A stretch of 64,000 nt of DNA from Wenyingzhuangia gilva (GTDB lineage: Bacteria > Bacteroidota > Bacteroidia > Flavobacteriales > Flavobacteriaceae): assembly GCF_030519655.1 (NCBI RefSeq), contig NZ_JAUMIT010000003.1, positions 1 to 64,000 on the forward strand. The letters are read 5' to 3'. A program made the translations under genes and the position numbers. The notes under the pieces are model-generated. The model worked only from the letters and a program-made list of their open reading frames with translations. It had not been told where the DNA came from and searched no databases. The stretch's first letter is position 1; each line of letters starts with the position of its first letter. Below, piece by piece: positions 17,964 to 27,040 of the stretch.

Positions 17964-19103
17964 ATGAAAAATTATCAAGTTGCGGTTGTAGGTTCAGGTC
18001 CTTCAGGTGCTTCGGCAGCATTCCATTTGGCAAAAGCAGGTATCAAAACTGTTATTTTAGAAAAAGAAATCTTGCCAAGATATAAAGTTTGTGGTGGTGG
18101 ATTTGTATATAGAGGTAGAAAAAACATGCCGTTTGATGTATCGGAAGTTGTAGATATTGAGTTTAATAAAATTGATGTTTACATGGGAGATGATTTACAT
18201 TTTGTTACCGAAAGAGAAAATCCAATTGTTTCTTTGGTAATGAGAGACACTTTTGATCAATTAATTGTAAACAAAGCAAAAGAATTAGGAGTTGAAATTA
18301 TTGAAGATTGCAAAGTAAAATCACTCAATAAAGTTGATGGATTGGTTGAAATTGAAACCACTCAAGGTTTGATTAAAACACAATTTGTTATTGCTGCAGA
18401 TGGTGTTTATAGTCAGGTAGCAAAAATGGCAGGTTGGAAAGAAGATACTCGTACTTTAATTCCAGCATTAGAATATGAAATAGAAGTGAATCAGGCAGAT
18501 TTTGAAAGACTTTCTAAAGAAATCCGTTTTGATATTGATGCAATTCCAGCAGGTTATGGATGGTGTTTTCCTAAGAAAAATCATTTATCAATAGGCGTAG
18601 GAGCTATTTTAAAAGATGATAAAAAAATAAAAGAGTATTGTGCTGATTATATCAAGTTTTTAGGAATAGAAGAAATTTTAAGTATCGAAAAACATGGATA
18701 TCAAATTCCTGTAACTCCTCGATTAGATGGTTTTGTAAAAGAGAATGTTTTTTTAATAGGAGATGCTGCTGGTTTTGCAGACCCATTAACTGCCGAAGGA
18801 ATTTCAAATGCTATATTAAGTGGTAAATTAGTAGCAGAAGCTATAGCCCAAGCAAAAGGAGATGAAGAAAAAGCAGCTAAAATTTATACAGATATTATAG
18901 AAGATACTTTAATGCCAGAGTTACTTACTTCAATGAAATTGGCTAAAGTATTTTACGGTAGTAAAATTGTCAGAAAATTTTTATTAAAAAACTATGGTCA
19001 ACATTTTAGTGAAGCCATGACAGATATTTTTATGGGAGAAAGAACTTACCCTAAAGACATTAATAAAAAGATAAAAGAAAAATTAAAAGGCTTGGTTTTT
19101 TAA
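17964..19103 (+). CDS. Geranylgeranyl reductase family FAD-dependent oxidoreductase
   Basis: 379 residues. An N-terminal dinucleotide fold (VVGSGPSGASAA at about 8-19) is followed by the RYKVCGGGF signature of the geranylgeranyl reductase (ChlP-like) branch, and later the second FAD motif FLIGDAAGFADPLTAEGI. Such enzymes reduce isoprenoid double bonds in lipids, quinones or carotenoid precursors; the substrate here is unknown. It is divergent from ccsBA, with 172 bases between the start codons, and has its own terminator. Confidence 0.85.
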   Translation: MKNYQVAVVGSGPSGASAAFHLAKAGIKTVILEKEILPRYKVCGGGFVYRGRKNMPFDVSEVVDIEFNKIDVYMGDDLHFVTERENPIVSLVMRDTFDQLIVNKAKELGVEIIEDCKVKSLNKVDGLVEIETTQGLIKTQFVIAADGVYSQVAKMAGWKEDTRTLIPALEYEIEVNQADFERLSKEIRFDIDAIPAGYGWCFPKKNHLSIGVGAILKDDKKIKEYCADYIKFLGIEEILSIEKHGYQIPVTPRLDGFVKENVFLIGDAAGFADPLTAEGISNAILSGKLVAEAIAQAKGDEEKAAKIYTDIIEDTLMPELLTSMKLAKVFYGSKIVRKFLLKNYGQHFSEAMTDIFMGERTYPKDINKKIKEKLKGLVF

Positions 19104-19129
19104 ATCACTCCATTATTACCAATATAAAG

Positions 19130-19165
19130 CTGTTAACGTTACTTAATAATGTTAACAGTTTTTTT
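19130..19165 (+). terminator. Terminator after the geranylgeranyl reductase-family gene
   Basis: Stem CTGTTAAC (19130-19137) / GTTAACAG (19151-19158) with a 13-base loop and a T7 run. The following 180 bases to the next start are very AT-rich and show no further feature I can support. Confidence 0.75.
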
Positions 19166-19348
19166 ATTCTTTTTTTAAGAAATTAATTGTTGAAAAAATT
19201 AGAAAAAAGGATTATTTATAAGCTTTTTTTAAGGATAATATAGTTCTTTTTTTAATATTGTTTTCAAGTATATTTCCATTAAATAATAGTCTATATTTGA
19301 GTGTTGGTCGGTATTGACTGTGTAATGAAAGTGTTGAAAATTTGATAT

Positions 19349-20134
19349 ATGCGTTTACGTACAAGTTGTTTTTTAAAGTTTGAAATTTCAGAACCAACGC
19401 CATTTATTTTAATGCTTAGGCCTCGTAGTGGAGCGCATCAGTGGGTAGAAAAAGAAGAATATAAAATTTTACCGAGTATTCCTGTTTTTGAGTTTACGGA
19501 TAGTTATGGAAATCTTTGTCAACGCTTAATCGCTGATCCAGGAATGTTTTCAATTATGACTTCCTCAGAGGTGATAACTTCAAACTTTATTGATGAAGGT
19601 TATGGAGCCCCATTTATTGAAATTCAGAATTTACCCGATGGGGTATTGAGTTACTTATTGCCAAGTAGATATTGTGAGTCTGATTGTTTTAATGAATTGG
19701 CGATGAGTATTGGTGAAGGACAATATTTAGGTTACAATCAAGTATCGGCAATTACAAATTGGTTACGTACAAATATAGATTATGTTCCGGGTAGTAACAG
19801 TGAACCCTTGTCGGCTTTACAAGTTAAAAACAAAGGATTTGGCGTTTGTAAAGATTTGGCTCATTTGGGCATCGCTTTGTGCAGAAGTTTAAGTATTCCT
19901 GCACGTATTGTGGTTGGATATTTACATGGTTTACATCCTATGGATATGCATGCATGGTTTGAGGCATATATAGGAAACAGGTGGTATACTTTTGATGCTA
20001 CTCAAACAGGAAATCCTGGAGGCTATGTGGTTTTAGGAGTTGGTAGAGATGCTGCCGATGTAGCTGTTTTTAATCAATTTGGACCTTCTGTCTATCCGAT
20101 TGAGCAAAATGTTCAGGTTGAAGAAATCTTTTAG
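19349..20134 (+). CDS. Transglutaminase-like cysteine protease family protein
   Basis: 261 residues, cytoplasmic (no signal). An N-terminal beta domain (residues 1 to about 110, with FILMLRPRSG) is followed by the transglutaminase-like core with an intact triad: Cys167 in GVCKDLAH, His201 in DMHAWFEAY and Asp216 in YTFDAT. This is the common bacterial transglutaminase N + core arrangement, often of protease or amidase type; the substrate is unknown. The next gene follows after 32 bases on the same strand. Confidence 0.85.
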   Translation: MRLRTSCFLKFEISEPTPFILMLRPRSGAHQWVEKEEYKILPSIPVFEFTDSYGNLCQRLIADPGMFSIMTSSEVITSNFIDEGYGAPFIEIQNLPDGVLSYLLPSRYCESDCFNELAMSIGEGQYLGYNQVSAITNWLRTNIDYVPGSNSEPLSALQVKNKGFGVCKDLAHLGIALCRSLSIPARIVVGYLHGLHPMDMHAWFEAYIGNRWYTFDATQTGNPGGYVVLGVGRDAADVAVFNQFGPSVYPIEQNVQVEEIF

Positions 20135-20166
20135 AATGACTATCTTTCCGTTTAAAAACAACATTC

Positions 20167-21144
20167 ATGTTATTACATAGTAAGAAAATCAAATGGGGAA
20201 TTATAGGTTTGGGAAATATAGCTCAAAAATTCGCCAAAGATTTAGCGACCATTTCTGATGCTGAATTATATGCAGTGGCTTCAAGAAACCAAGAAAAGTC
20301 TGATAAATTCGCTAAAGATTTCAATGCTACCATCGCTTATGATTCTTATGAATCATTGGCAAAAGATAAAAATGTAGATGCTGTTTATATTGCCACACCA
20401 CACAGTTTTCATAAAGATCATTCTATTTTATGTTTATTAAATAACAAAGCTGTTTTGTGTGAAAAACCATTTGCCATGAACTTTAATGAAGTTCAGCAAA
20501 TGATTACTGTTGCTAAAGAACAAAACGTGTTGCTAATGGAAGCTTTGTGGACCTATTTTTTACCACATTATCAATATGTTTTGGAGTTAATTAAGAATAA
20601 AGCTTTAGGGGAAGTTCTTTCTTTAGAAGCAGATTTTGGATTTCATAGACCTTTTGATAATGAAAACAGGTTGTTTAAAAAAGAAGTAGGTGGAGGGAGT
20701 TTATTAGATATTGGAATCTATCCTATTTTTGCGGCTTTATCAACTTTAGGAATACCAGAAAATATTGAAGCGAAAGCCACTTTTTTTGACAATGGAGCCG
20801 ATGCAAGTTGTGATATGATTTTTCATTATCAAAAAGCCAAAGCTTATTTAAAAAGTTCTATTCAAGAACAAACTGCTACCGAAGCTATTTTTACTTGTGA
20901 ACAAGGAATGATTAAAATAAATACAGAGTTTCATATTCCCACTTCTGTAACCATCATAAAAAATGGTAAAGAGGAAATTGTAGATTTTGGTGTAAAAACC
21001 ATAGGGTATAATTATGAAGCCGAACACTTTAATAAGTTACTAAGAGAAGGTAAAAAAGAAAGTAATATCATGACTTTTGATTTTTCTAAAAAACTGATTC
21101 AAACTTTAGATACAGTTAGAAAAAAAATAGGTTTGGAGTATTAA
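20167..21144 (+). CDS. Gfo/Idh/MocA family oxidoreductase
   Basis: 325 residues. A Rossmann fold starts at residue 9 (GIIGLGNIAQKFA), and the family signature CEKPFAMN follows at about residues 98-105; the Lys there is the usual catalytic residue. The C-terminal half is the alpha/beta substrate domain (FGFHRPFD, GGGSLLDIGIYP), with the GGGxxxDxGxYP motif typical of sugar and dihydrodiol dehydrogenases. It probably oxidises a sugar or cyclitol with NAD(P). The substrate cannot be told. Its tail faces the GH16-like lipoprotein gene with only 2 bases between the stops. Confidence 0.88.
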   Translation: MLLHSKKIKWGIIGLGNIAQKFAKDLATISDAELYAVASRNQEKSDKFAKDFNATIAYDSYESLAKDKNVDAVYIATPHSFHKDHSILCLLNNKAVLCEKPFAMNFNEVQQMITVAKEQNVLLMEALWTYFLPHYQYVLELIKNKALGEVLSLEADFGFHRPFDNENRLFKKEVGGGSLLDIGIYPIFAALSTLGIPENIEAKATFFDNGADASCDMIFHYQKAKAYLKSSIQEQTATEAIFTCEQGMIKINTEFHIPTSVTIIKNGKEEIVDFGVKTIGYNYEAEHFNKLLREGKKESNIMTFDFSKKLIQTLDTVRKKIGLEY

Positions 21145-21146
21145 GT

Positions 21147-21863
21147 TTACTTAAAGTTAAAAGAATCAAACAATGCGTAGTTTTCTTTGGTGGGTAAATG
21201 TTCTCCCATAAACGATAAGTTTTCTAAACTGTTATGTACAGTAAACTTGTGTTTTGTTTTAATATCTGTTTGTAGTGTTTTTACCAAAACATTGTTGATA
21301 AACCATTTTATAAAATACCTGTTGTTGTTCTCACTTAGTTCCATTTTAAAATAATGCCATTGTTCGGTAGTTACCTTAAAAACATCAGAAGTATGAGGGT
21401 GATGTTGTGAGGTACAATGTACAATAGCTTCATTTGTTTTTGCTTTTATTTCTTTTCTATCCTTAATATTTCCCGATCCTATTTCAAAATCTATTTCATA
21501 GGGAGTTTTACCAGAATGATAAATAAATGCACCAATACTACATTGGTCATTGATGTTAAATTTGGGTATATAAATTTTCCACTCATAAGTCCCTAATCCA
21601 AAATCTTTTCGTTTGGTTTTTACTTTAACTCTATCCTTACTATTGGGACGAGTGGAGACTTTTAAGGCATCATTTTCTAATTGATAAGATTTGGGATGTC
21701 CAAAAGAATTGTCTTTCCAATTTTGATGAAAGAGCTCTAGATTGTTAAAGTTTTCTGTAAAAGGAATATTTTCCACAGCTTCTTTTTTATCAAATAAATT
21801 ACTTTTGCAACTACTGAATAACACAATGCTTATCATTTGAAAAATTGTTGCATAACGATTCAT
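21147..21863 (-). CDS. Lipoprotein with GH16-like (concanavalin A-like) fold
   Basis: 238 residues. A short SPII signal with lipobox FSSC makes Cys19 the likely lipid anchor. The rest looks like a beta-sandwich of laminarinase type: FGLGTYEWKIYIP, then PYEIDFEIGSG, where Glu123, Asp125 and Glu127 match the GH16 catalytic motif ExDxE, and later QWHYFKMELSE and IKWFINN strands. This would be a surface or periplasmic beta-glycanase or a carbohydrate-binding relative. Overall resemblance to known GH16 enzymes is weak, so activity is inference from the motif. It ends 2 bases from the convergent Gfo/Idh gene. Confidence 0.6.
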   Translation of the reverse strand: MNRYATIFQMISIVLFSSCKSNLFDKKEAVENIPFTENFNNLELFHQNWKDNSFGHPKSYQLENDALKVSTRPNSKDRVKVKTKRKDFGLGTYEWKIYIPKFNINDQCSIGAFIYHSGKTPYEIDFEIGSGNIKDRKEIKAKTNEAIVHCTSQHHPHTSDVFKVTTEQWHYFKMELSENNNRYFIKWFINNVLVKTLQTDIKTKHKFTVHNSLENLSFMGEHLPTKENYALFDSFNFK

Positions 21864-21927
21864 GTAAAGTAGTTGATTATGTTGATGGATGTCTAAATAT
21901 AGTATTTTTATGAATTATGTTAATAAA

Positions 21928-21967
21928 CAAAACAGCCAATCTTAAATATTAGATTGGCTGTTTTTAT
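21928..21967 (-). terminator. Terminator of the ACT-like gene
   Basis: Stem AAAACAGCCAATCT / AGATTGGCTGTTTT with an 8-base loop lies 19 bases downstream (minus strand) of the stop at 21986. The flanking T and A runs let it work on both strands. Confidence 0.8.
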
Positions 21968-21985
21968 AAGATAAAAAAGACGGGG

Positions 21986-22645
21986 CTAGCTTTTTTTCAT
22001 GTCTATTAAAATAGAAAAAGTTTTATTGATGTCTGCCTCTTTAACTACAATGGTAATTTCATGAGTGGTAGAGATGATTTCTTGTACAGGAATATCAGCC
22101 CAAGCCAATTGTTTTAATATAAAGTAGTAAATACCAGATTGTTGAGAATTAGACTTTGGTAACTTTATAGTAATTGAAGCCAATTCATCTGCAGAAGACA
22201 AGAGTAACTCGGATTTAAAAATTTCAGAAACCTTATCATGTAACTTTCTACTAGTAATGATGTTTGTCTCAAAAATACCCTGAGAAATGGTAAAGAAATA
22301 ATCTTTATCTTCTCCAAATTCTTTGATCAAATCAGAAATACATTTTAGTAAAGTAGGTGTGTTTTTAAAAGTAAAATTTCCCAAATCAGAACGTACAATA
22401 AAATCACCTAAAGTCAAGGTTATTTTTTTGATGTTCTTTCTAATTTTTAAAATACTTGAAGGAGATAGCCTATTGATAGCCATCATGATAGCTCCAGACT
22501 TTACATCCTTGTTTAAGTCTTTTTCAACATCTGGTTGAATCACCCTAGCCAATGAAGAAACATTAATTAACTTGTCATTTAAAGCCTCTTCTAAAAAAGG
22601 TGTTTTTCTAATAATCCCCTCAACAGATTCCTGTATGGTTTTCAT
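21986..22645 (-). CDS. ACT-domain-like protein paired with aspartokinase
   Basis: 219 residues with no catalytic motif. The N-terminal part (about 1-70) looks like a helical DNA-binding-type fold (VSSLARVIQPDVEK, GAIMMAINRLS). It is followed by two beta-alpha-beta units that resemble ACT domains (ASITIKLPKSNSQQSGIYYFILKQLAWADIPVQEI, in short pieces). Homologues in Flavobacteria are sometimes annotated as aspartate kinase, but it lacks the kinase KFGG motif. It is divergent from the real aspartokinase, with 154 bases between the starts. A role as an amino-acid-sensing regulator is inference from position and fold. Confidence 0.55.
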   Translation of the reverse strand: MKTIQESVEGIIRKTPFLEEALNDKLINVSSLARVIQPDVEKDLNKDVKSGAIMMAINRLSPSSILKIRKNIKKITLTLGDFIVRSDLGNFTFKNTPTLLKCISDLIKEFGEDKDYFFTISQGIFETNIITSRKLHDKVSEIFKSELLLSSADELASITIKLPKSNSQQSGIYYFILKQLAWADIPVQEIISTTHEITIVVKEADINKTFSILIDMKKS

Positions 22646-22799
22646 ACCTGTTCAAATTTTAACAATTAGTATCAAGATGTAAAGATATTATTATTTTTTT
22701 GTACAGATAACACTTTTGTGAAACCTTTGCGCTTTTATTACCCTCAGGTATTAAAAAGAGAAACTAGAAACACTAACAAGAGACTAATTAGGAACAAGT

Positions 22800-24116
22800 A
22801 TGAAAGTATTAAAATTTGGAGGTACCTCAGTAGGGAGTCCAGAAAGCATTAAAGAAGTTGCAAACATTGTAAGAAATGTTGAAGGGCAAAAAACAGTAGT
22901 TTTGTCTGCAATGTCTGGTACAACCAATGCTTTACATGAAGTTGCAGATCATATTATTAACTATAGAGAAGAAGAAGCAAATGATTTAATTAATACATTG
23001 ATAGGAAAATATGTTGATGTTGTAAATGAATTATTGTCAGAAAAAGAAAACCAAAATGAAGCTATTGAACTGGTTTCAGAAGTTTTTGAATATATTAGAG
23101 AGCATATCGGAATTGAAATTCCATCTAAGCAAATAGAAAAAAACATTGTAGCACAAGGTGAAGTTTTGTCTACTAACTTATTTAGTTTTCATTTAAAAGA
23201 ATTAGGAGCAAATGCATTGTTGGTATCTGCTTTTGATTTTATGGCTATTGATGAGGCGAATGAACCTGTGATTGAAAAAATCACCAAAGAATACGGTAAA
23301 ATAATTGAGGCAAATAAAGAAGTTGAGATTTTTGTAACTCAAGGATATATTTGTTTGAGTGATACAGGAAAAATAGACAACTTAAAAAGAGGAGGATCTG
23401 ACTATTCTGCTTCTTTAATTGGTGCGGCTATTTTGGCTGAAGAAATTCAGATTTGGACTGATATTGATGGAATGCATAACAACGATCCTCGTTTTGTAGA
23501 AAATACCTTTTCTTTAAAAGAACTTTCTTTTGATGAGGCTGCCGAGTTGGCTTATTTTGGAGCGAAAATTTTGCATCCACAGTCTGTCATTCCAGCACGC
23601 AAAGCAAATGTGCCTGTTTTGTTAAAAAATACTTTTGAGCCAAACGCAGCAGGAACTATTATTAAAAACTGTGAAGTGCCAAGTGGTGTAAGAGCCATTG
23701 CTGCTAAAGATGGTATCACAGCAATTAAGATTAAGTCATACAGAATGTTAATGGCTTACGGTTTCTTAAAAGGAGTGTTTGAAGTATTTGAGAAGTATAA
23801 AACTTCTATTGATATGATTACCACTTCGGAAGTTGCGGTTTCGGTAACCATTGATGACACGACTCATTTAAATGAAATTGTTGCAGAGTTAAAAGAAATA
23901 GGTTCTGTAGAGGTAGATTCTGATTTGAGTATTGTATGCTTGGCGGGTGAATTTTCATCAAAAAGAACAGGGGCAGGAATTCCAATTTTAAACAGTTTAG
24001 GAAATGTTCCTATTCGTATGATTTCATACGGAGGTTCTAATTACAACGTATCATTAGTGATTAATACCGAAAATAAAAAAGAAGCATTGGTTGCCTTAAA
24101 CAATGGTTTATTTTAG
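22800..24116 (+). CDS. Aspartate kinase (monofunctional)
   Basis: 438 residues. It begins MKVLKFGGTSVGS, the nucleotide-binding signature, and contains RGGSDYSASLIGAA and the WTDIDGMHNNDPR substrate-site segment. Two ACT domains follow from about residue 300 (AIKIKSYRM, VSVTIDD), which usually give feedback control by lysine or threonine. It catalyses phosphorylation of aspartate, the first step to lysine, threonine and methionine. No homoserine dehydrogenase domain is fused. Divergent from the ACT-like gene; an 88-base gap separates it from a small membrane-protein gene. Confidence 0.93.
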   Translation: MKVLKFGGTSVGSPESIKEVANIVRNVEGQKTVVLSAMSGTTNALHEVADHIINYREEEANDLINTLIGKYVDVVNELLSEKENQNEAIELVSEVFEYIREHIGIEIPSKQIEKNIVAQGEVLSTNLFSFHLKELGANALLVSAFDFMAIDEANEPVIEKITKEYGKIIEANKEVEIFVTQGYICLSDTGKIDNLKRGGSDYSASLIGAAILAEEIQIWTDIDGMHNNDPRFVENTFSLKELSFDEAAELAYFGAKILHPQSVIPARKANVPVLLKNTFEPNAAGTIIKNCEVPSGVRAIAAKDGITAIKIKSYRMLMAYGFLKGVFEVFEKYKTSIDMITTSEVAVSVTIDDTTHLNEIVAELKEIGSVEVDSDLSIVCLAGEFSSKRTGAGIPILNSLGNVPIRMISYGGSNYNVSLVINTENKKEALVALNNGLF

Positions 24117-24204
24117 TCAATAATTATTCATGTTTTGATGAGGTAAAATCGAAAAAAAGTTTATTTTTGCAGATATAACTCACGAATAAAAGATTTAATA
24201 TAAA

Positions 24205-24366
24205 ATGGATATTTCACAATTCTTAGGATTTTTAGCATTCTTATTTGTATTTACAGCTGGTTTTTGGTTGTTAATTTTCTTATTAACTTTTGTAGTACCT
24301 TACTGGATTACAGGGACAATTATTGAAAACTTTCAGTTAAAAGCAGCCGCTAAAAAACAGAAATAG
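24205..24366 (+). CDS. 53-residue single-helix membrane protein
   Basis: A short gene: ATG at 24205, TAG at 24364-24366. The product starts MDISQFLGFLAFLFVF and has one long hydrophobic stretch (about residues 5-33, possibly two short helices) and a basic tail AAAKKQK. TATTTTTG at 24162-24169 matches the Bacteroidota -7 element TAnnTTTG, though no good -33 box is at the right distance. A strong terminator follows 24 bases after the stop, so promoter, frame and terminator make a self-contained small gene. Function unknown. Confidence 0.7.
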   Translation: MDISQFLGFLAFLFVFTAGFWLLIFLLTFVVPYWITGTIIENFQLKAAAKKQK

Positions 24367-24390
24367 TCAAATATTTCATTAAAAATATAC

Positions 24391-24424
24391 AAAGCCTAGT
24401 AGAAATTCTACTAGGCTTTTTTTA
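24391..24424 (+). terminator. Terminator after the 53-residue gene
   Basis: A stem GCCTAGTAG / CTACTAGGC with a 5-base loop, followed by T8. It ends 48 bases before the start codon of the next gene. Confidence 0.9.
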
Positions 24425-24471
24425 TAGTGCTTCCTTTCCCTTTTGTATCTTTATTCTATAAGAATATCCTC

Positions 24472-25446
24472 ATGAATTCACAATTTAAGAACACACTAAC
24501 GACAAGTACCCAAGCCAAAGAAGCTATCGAGGTAGAAGTCATCCAAACACTTTGGAGTGGTTATGGTAAAATTGTCCGATATCAACTTATAGAGAGTCCT
24601 ATAAAACAAGTAGTGGTAAAATGGGTACAATTACCAAAAATAAAAGAGCACCCAAGAGGATGGAATACCAATGTTTCGCATGATAGAAAGGTGAAATCGT
24701 ATCAAGTTGAAACCGCTTTTTATAAAACGTATGCTAAGCAATGTGATACATTTTGTAGAATCCCTAAATTGTATGCTTTTGATACTTATAATGATGAGGT
24801 TTTATTAGTGTTAGAAGATTTAGATGATGCTGGGTTTTCTAAAAGAATTCATAAGGTTTCATGGCAACACATCAATGTTTGTGTTCAATGGTTGGCAAAT
24901 TTCCATGCTACTTTTTTACAACAAGCCCCTAAAGATTTATGGAAGATTGGTACTTATTGGCATTTGGACACAAGACCAGAAGAATTAGAGGTGTTAGAAG
25001 ATAAAGCTTTAAAAAAGATAGCCTCTAAAATTGATGAAACATTAAATAATGCAACTTTTAAAACATTTGTACATGGTGATGCCAAATTGGCTAATTTTTG
25101 TTTTTCAGAAGATGGTTCAAAAGTTGCAGCTGTAGATTTTCAATATGTAGGTGGTGGTTGTGGCGTGAAAGATTTGGCCTATTTTATGGGAAGTTGTTTG
25201 TCTGAAGAAGATTGTAAAGAATACGAAACAGAAATATTAGACTTGTACTTTCATCTTTTAAAAAAAGCCATCAATATTAAAAATATAAATATAGATGTCC
25301 AAGCTTTAGAAAAAGAATGGAGGGCTTTGTTTCCTGTTGCTTGGACAGATTTTCATAGGTTTTTAAAAGGATGGAGTCCCTCACATTGGAAAATTAATAG
25401 TTATAGCGAGCAAGTAGCTCAACAAGTAATTAAATCATTAAAATAA
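24472..25446 (+). CDS. Aminoglycoside/choline kinase-like (EcKinase-type) phosphotransferase
   Basis: 324 residues from the ATG at 24472; an upstream GTG in frame overlaps the previous terminator and is rejected. The protein-kinase-like fold is shown by VVKW (ATP-binding Lys), VLEDLDDAG, the Brenner motif [11 protein letters not shown] (catalytic Asp, metal Asn) and VDFQYVGGG (metal-binding Asp). This is the ecdysteroid kinase-like/APH branch that phosphorylates small hydroxyl compounds. The substrate is unknown. It is followed after 1 base by an inositol-phosphatase-type gene, so the two may act on the same metabolite. Confidence 0.8.
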   Translation: MNSQFKNTLTTSTQAKEAIEVEVIQTLWSGYGKIVRYQLIESPIKQVVVKWVQLPKIKEHPRGWNTNVSHDRKVKSYQVETAFYKTYAKQCDTFCRIPKLYAFDTYNDEVLLVLEDLDDAGFSKRIHKVSWQHINVCVQWLANFHATFLQQAPKDLWKIGTYWHLDTRPEELEVLEDKALKKIASKIDETLNNATFKTFVHGDAKLANFCFSEDGSKVAAVDFQYVGGGCGVKDLAYFMGSCLSEEDCKEYETEILDLYFHLLKKAINIKNINIDVQALEKEWRALFPVAWTDFHRFLKGWSPSHWKINSYSEQVAQQVIKSLK

Positions 25447-25447
25447 C

Positions 25448-26284
25448 ATGGAATTAAACATAAAGGATTTAGAAGTTTTAAGAGAAATAGCCAAAAAAGC
25501 TGCTTTAAAAGCAGGAAAGCATGTAATTGCCTGTTTTGGAACTGATTTTAAAATTGGAAGTAAAAATAAGGGAGGAAGCTTGGCTGCCGATGTAGTGACA
25601 GAAGTTGACATAAAATCTCAAGAAATTATTTTTTCTAGTTTACAAGAAAGTATTAAAAATTATGATTTAGGTTGGTTAGGAGAAGAATCTGAAGACGATA
25701 AAAGTAGGTTGGTGAAAGATTATTTTTGGACAGTAGACCCTATTGATGGAACGTTACCTTTTACCAAAAAAACACCAGGATTTGCTGTGGCTATTGGTTT
25801 GGTAAACAAAAATGGTGAAGCAGTTGTGGGAGTTGCTTATGATCCTTATCACGATCATTTATACGATGCAGTAAAAGGAGGAAAAGTTTACAAAGATGGA
25901 ACTGAATTTACCATTCAATACAACAAAAATAAAGGTTTAACTTTTTATAGCGATTTAAGTTTTGTGTCTTCTGGAGCGCATCCTTATTTGGTTCAATCAT
26001 TAGAAAAAATATCATTAGAGAAATACAATGCACCACTAAAAGTAGTGACTCATCAGGGAGCGGTGATGAATGCTATGGGAGTTCTAGAAAATGCTCCAGC
26101 AGTATATATAAAACCTCACAGAGATAAACAAGGAGGAGGTTGTGCTTGGGATTTTGCAGCAAGCGCTTGTATTGCTGAGGCTGCTGGTTGTATGCCTACG
26201 GATTACTTTGGAAATAAAATCAACTTAAATAAAGAGGAAAATACTTATATGAATAACGAAGGGATCAAATATGAAGTTTGGTAA
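25448..26284 (+). CDS. Inositol monophosphatase family protein
   Basis: 278 residues. All metal-site motifs of the family are present: LGEESEDD (Glu), WTVDPIDGTLPF (the DPIDGT signature) and CAWDFAAS (the WD motif). It would remove a phosphate from myo-inositol-1-phosphate, a sugar phosphate or 3'-phosphoadenosine 5'-phosphate; the motifs alone do not separate these. It forms a tight two-gene unit with the upstream phosphotransferase (1 base between stop and start). The gene ends immediately next to the convergent cyclophilin gene. Confidence 0.88.
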   Translation: MELNIKDLEVLREIAKKAALKAGKHVIACFGTDFKIGSKNKGGSLAADVVTEVDIKSQEIIFSSLQESIKNYDLGWLGEESEDDKSRLVKDYFWTVDPIDGTLPFTKKTPGFAVAIGLVNKNGEAVVGVAYDPYHDHLYDAVKGGKVYKDGTEFTIQYNKNKGLTFYSDLSFVSSGAHPYLVQSLEKISLEKYNAPLKVVTHQGAVMNAMGVLENAPAVYIKPHRDKQGGGCAWDFAASACIAEAAGCMPTDYFGNKINLNKEENTYMNNEGIKYEVW

Positions 26285-27040
26285 TTAATCCAGTATAACA
26301 AACTCAATATCTACATCCACTTCTGGCCATTCAGAATTACCATCTAATTTTTGATCGATAATTTTATCAATGACATCAAAACCACTAGTAACTTGACCAA
26401 AAACGGTGTGTTCAAAGTTTAAGTGAGAGCAATCAACACTGGTTTGCATGATAAAAAATTCAAAAGGATTTGATAATTTGTTGGGATTGTTTACCCATCT
26501 TCTGGTGGCAGATAATGCTCCTTTTTTGTGAATAATTCCTTTTCTAAATTCAGGCGGAATTCTGTAGTCGTTTAACTGACTTCTATATTTTTGAACGATT
26601 TCAGTATCAGACCAACCTCCTTGAATGATGAAGTTTTTTACAATTCTGTGGAAACAAGTTTTGTTGTAATATCCGTTTTTTATCAAATAAATAAAACTAG
26701 CTCTGTGCAAAGGTGTTTCTTTAAACAGGGTAATATGCATATTCCCTAAGCGAGTTTTTAACAATAGTTTTGTTTCAGGATTTTTTCTACCATATTCAGT
26801 AAAAAATTTACGTACATTTTTATCGTTAATGATGTCTTTCACTAACATGGTATCTTTTCTAGGAACAGGAATTATTGTTTTCTTTTTAACAATTTCTTGT
26901 TTGGGTGGAGCAGGGGGAGTAGTTTTTTTTGTGGCTTGTTTGTTTGATGAATTGTTGCCACAAGCCATAAGCATTATGGTTAAAAATAATGCAGTAAAGT
27001 ATTTTGTATGTTTAATAATATTACTCAATAATACCGGCAT
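26285..27040 (-). CDS. Cyclophilin-type peptidyl-prolyl isomerase lipoprotein
   Basis: 251 residues from the preferred ATG at 27040. Earlier starts exist, but this one gives a proper SPII signal with lipobox LMAC (Cys27). A Lys/Pro/Thr-rich linker leads to a cyclophilin domain with FHRIVKNFIIQGG and FEFFIMQTS (FFI box), followed by FEHTVFGQV. The domain has an insertion before the active-site half. It catalyses cis-trans proline isomerisation in the periplasm. It overlaps the end of ppx by 20 bases on the same strand, which suggests translational coupling. Confidence 0.88.
   Translation of the reverse strand: MPVLLSNIIKHTKYFTALFLTIMLMACGNNSSNKQATKKTTPPAPPKQEIVKKKTIIPVPRKDTMLVKDIINDKNVRKFFTEYGRKNPETKLLLKTRLGNMHITLFKETPLHRASFIYLIKNGYYNKTCFHRIVKNFIIQGGWSDTEIVQKYRSQLNDYRIPPEFRKGIIHKKGALSATRRWVNNPNKLSNPFEFFIMQTSVDCSHLNFEHTVFGQVTSGFDVIDKIIDQKLDGNSEWPEVDVDIEFVILD

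Noticed and set aside
19212-19403. Minus-strand frame of 63 codons
   Set aside because: It overlaps the start of the transglutaminase-like gene and an AT-rich gap; no protein-like features.
21986-22645. A second aspartate kinase
   Set aside because: The kinase motif KFGG and the substrate-site segments are absent; only ACT-like units are visible.
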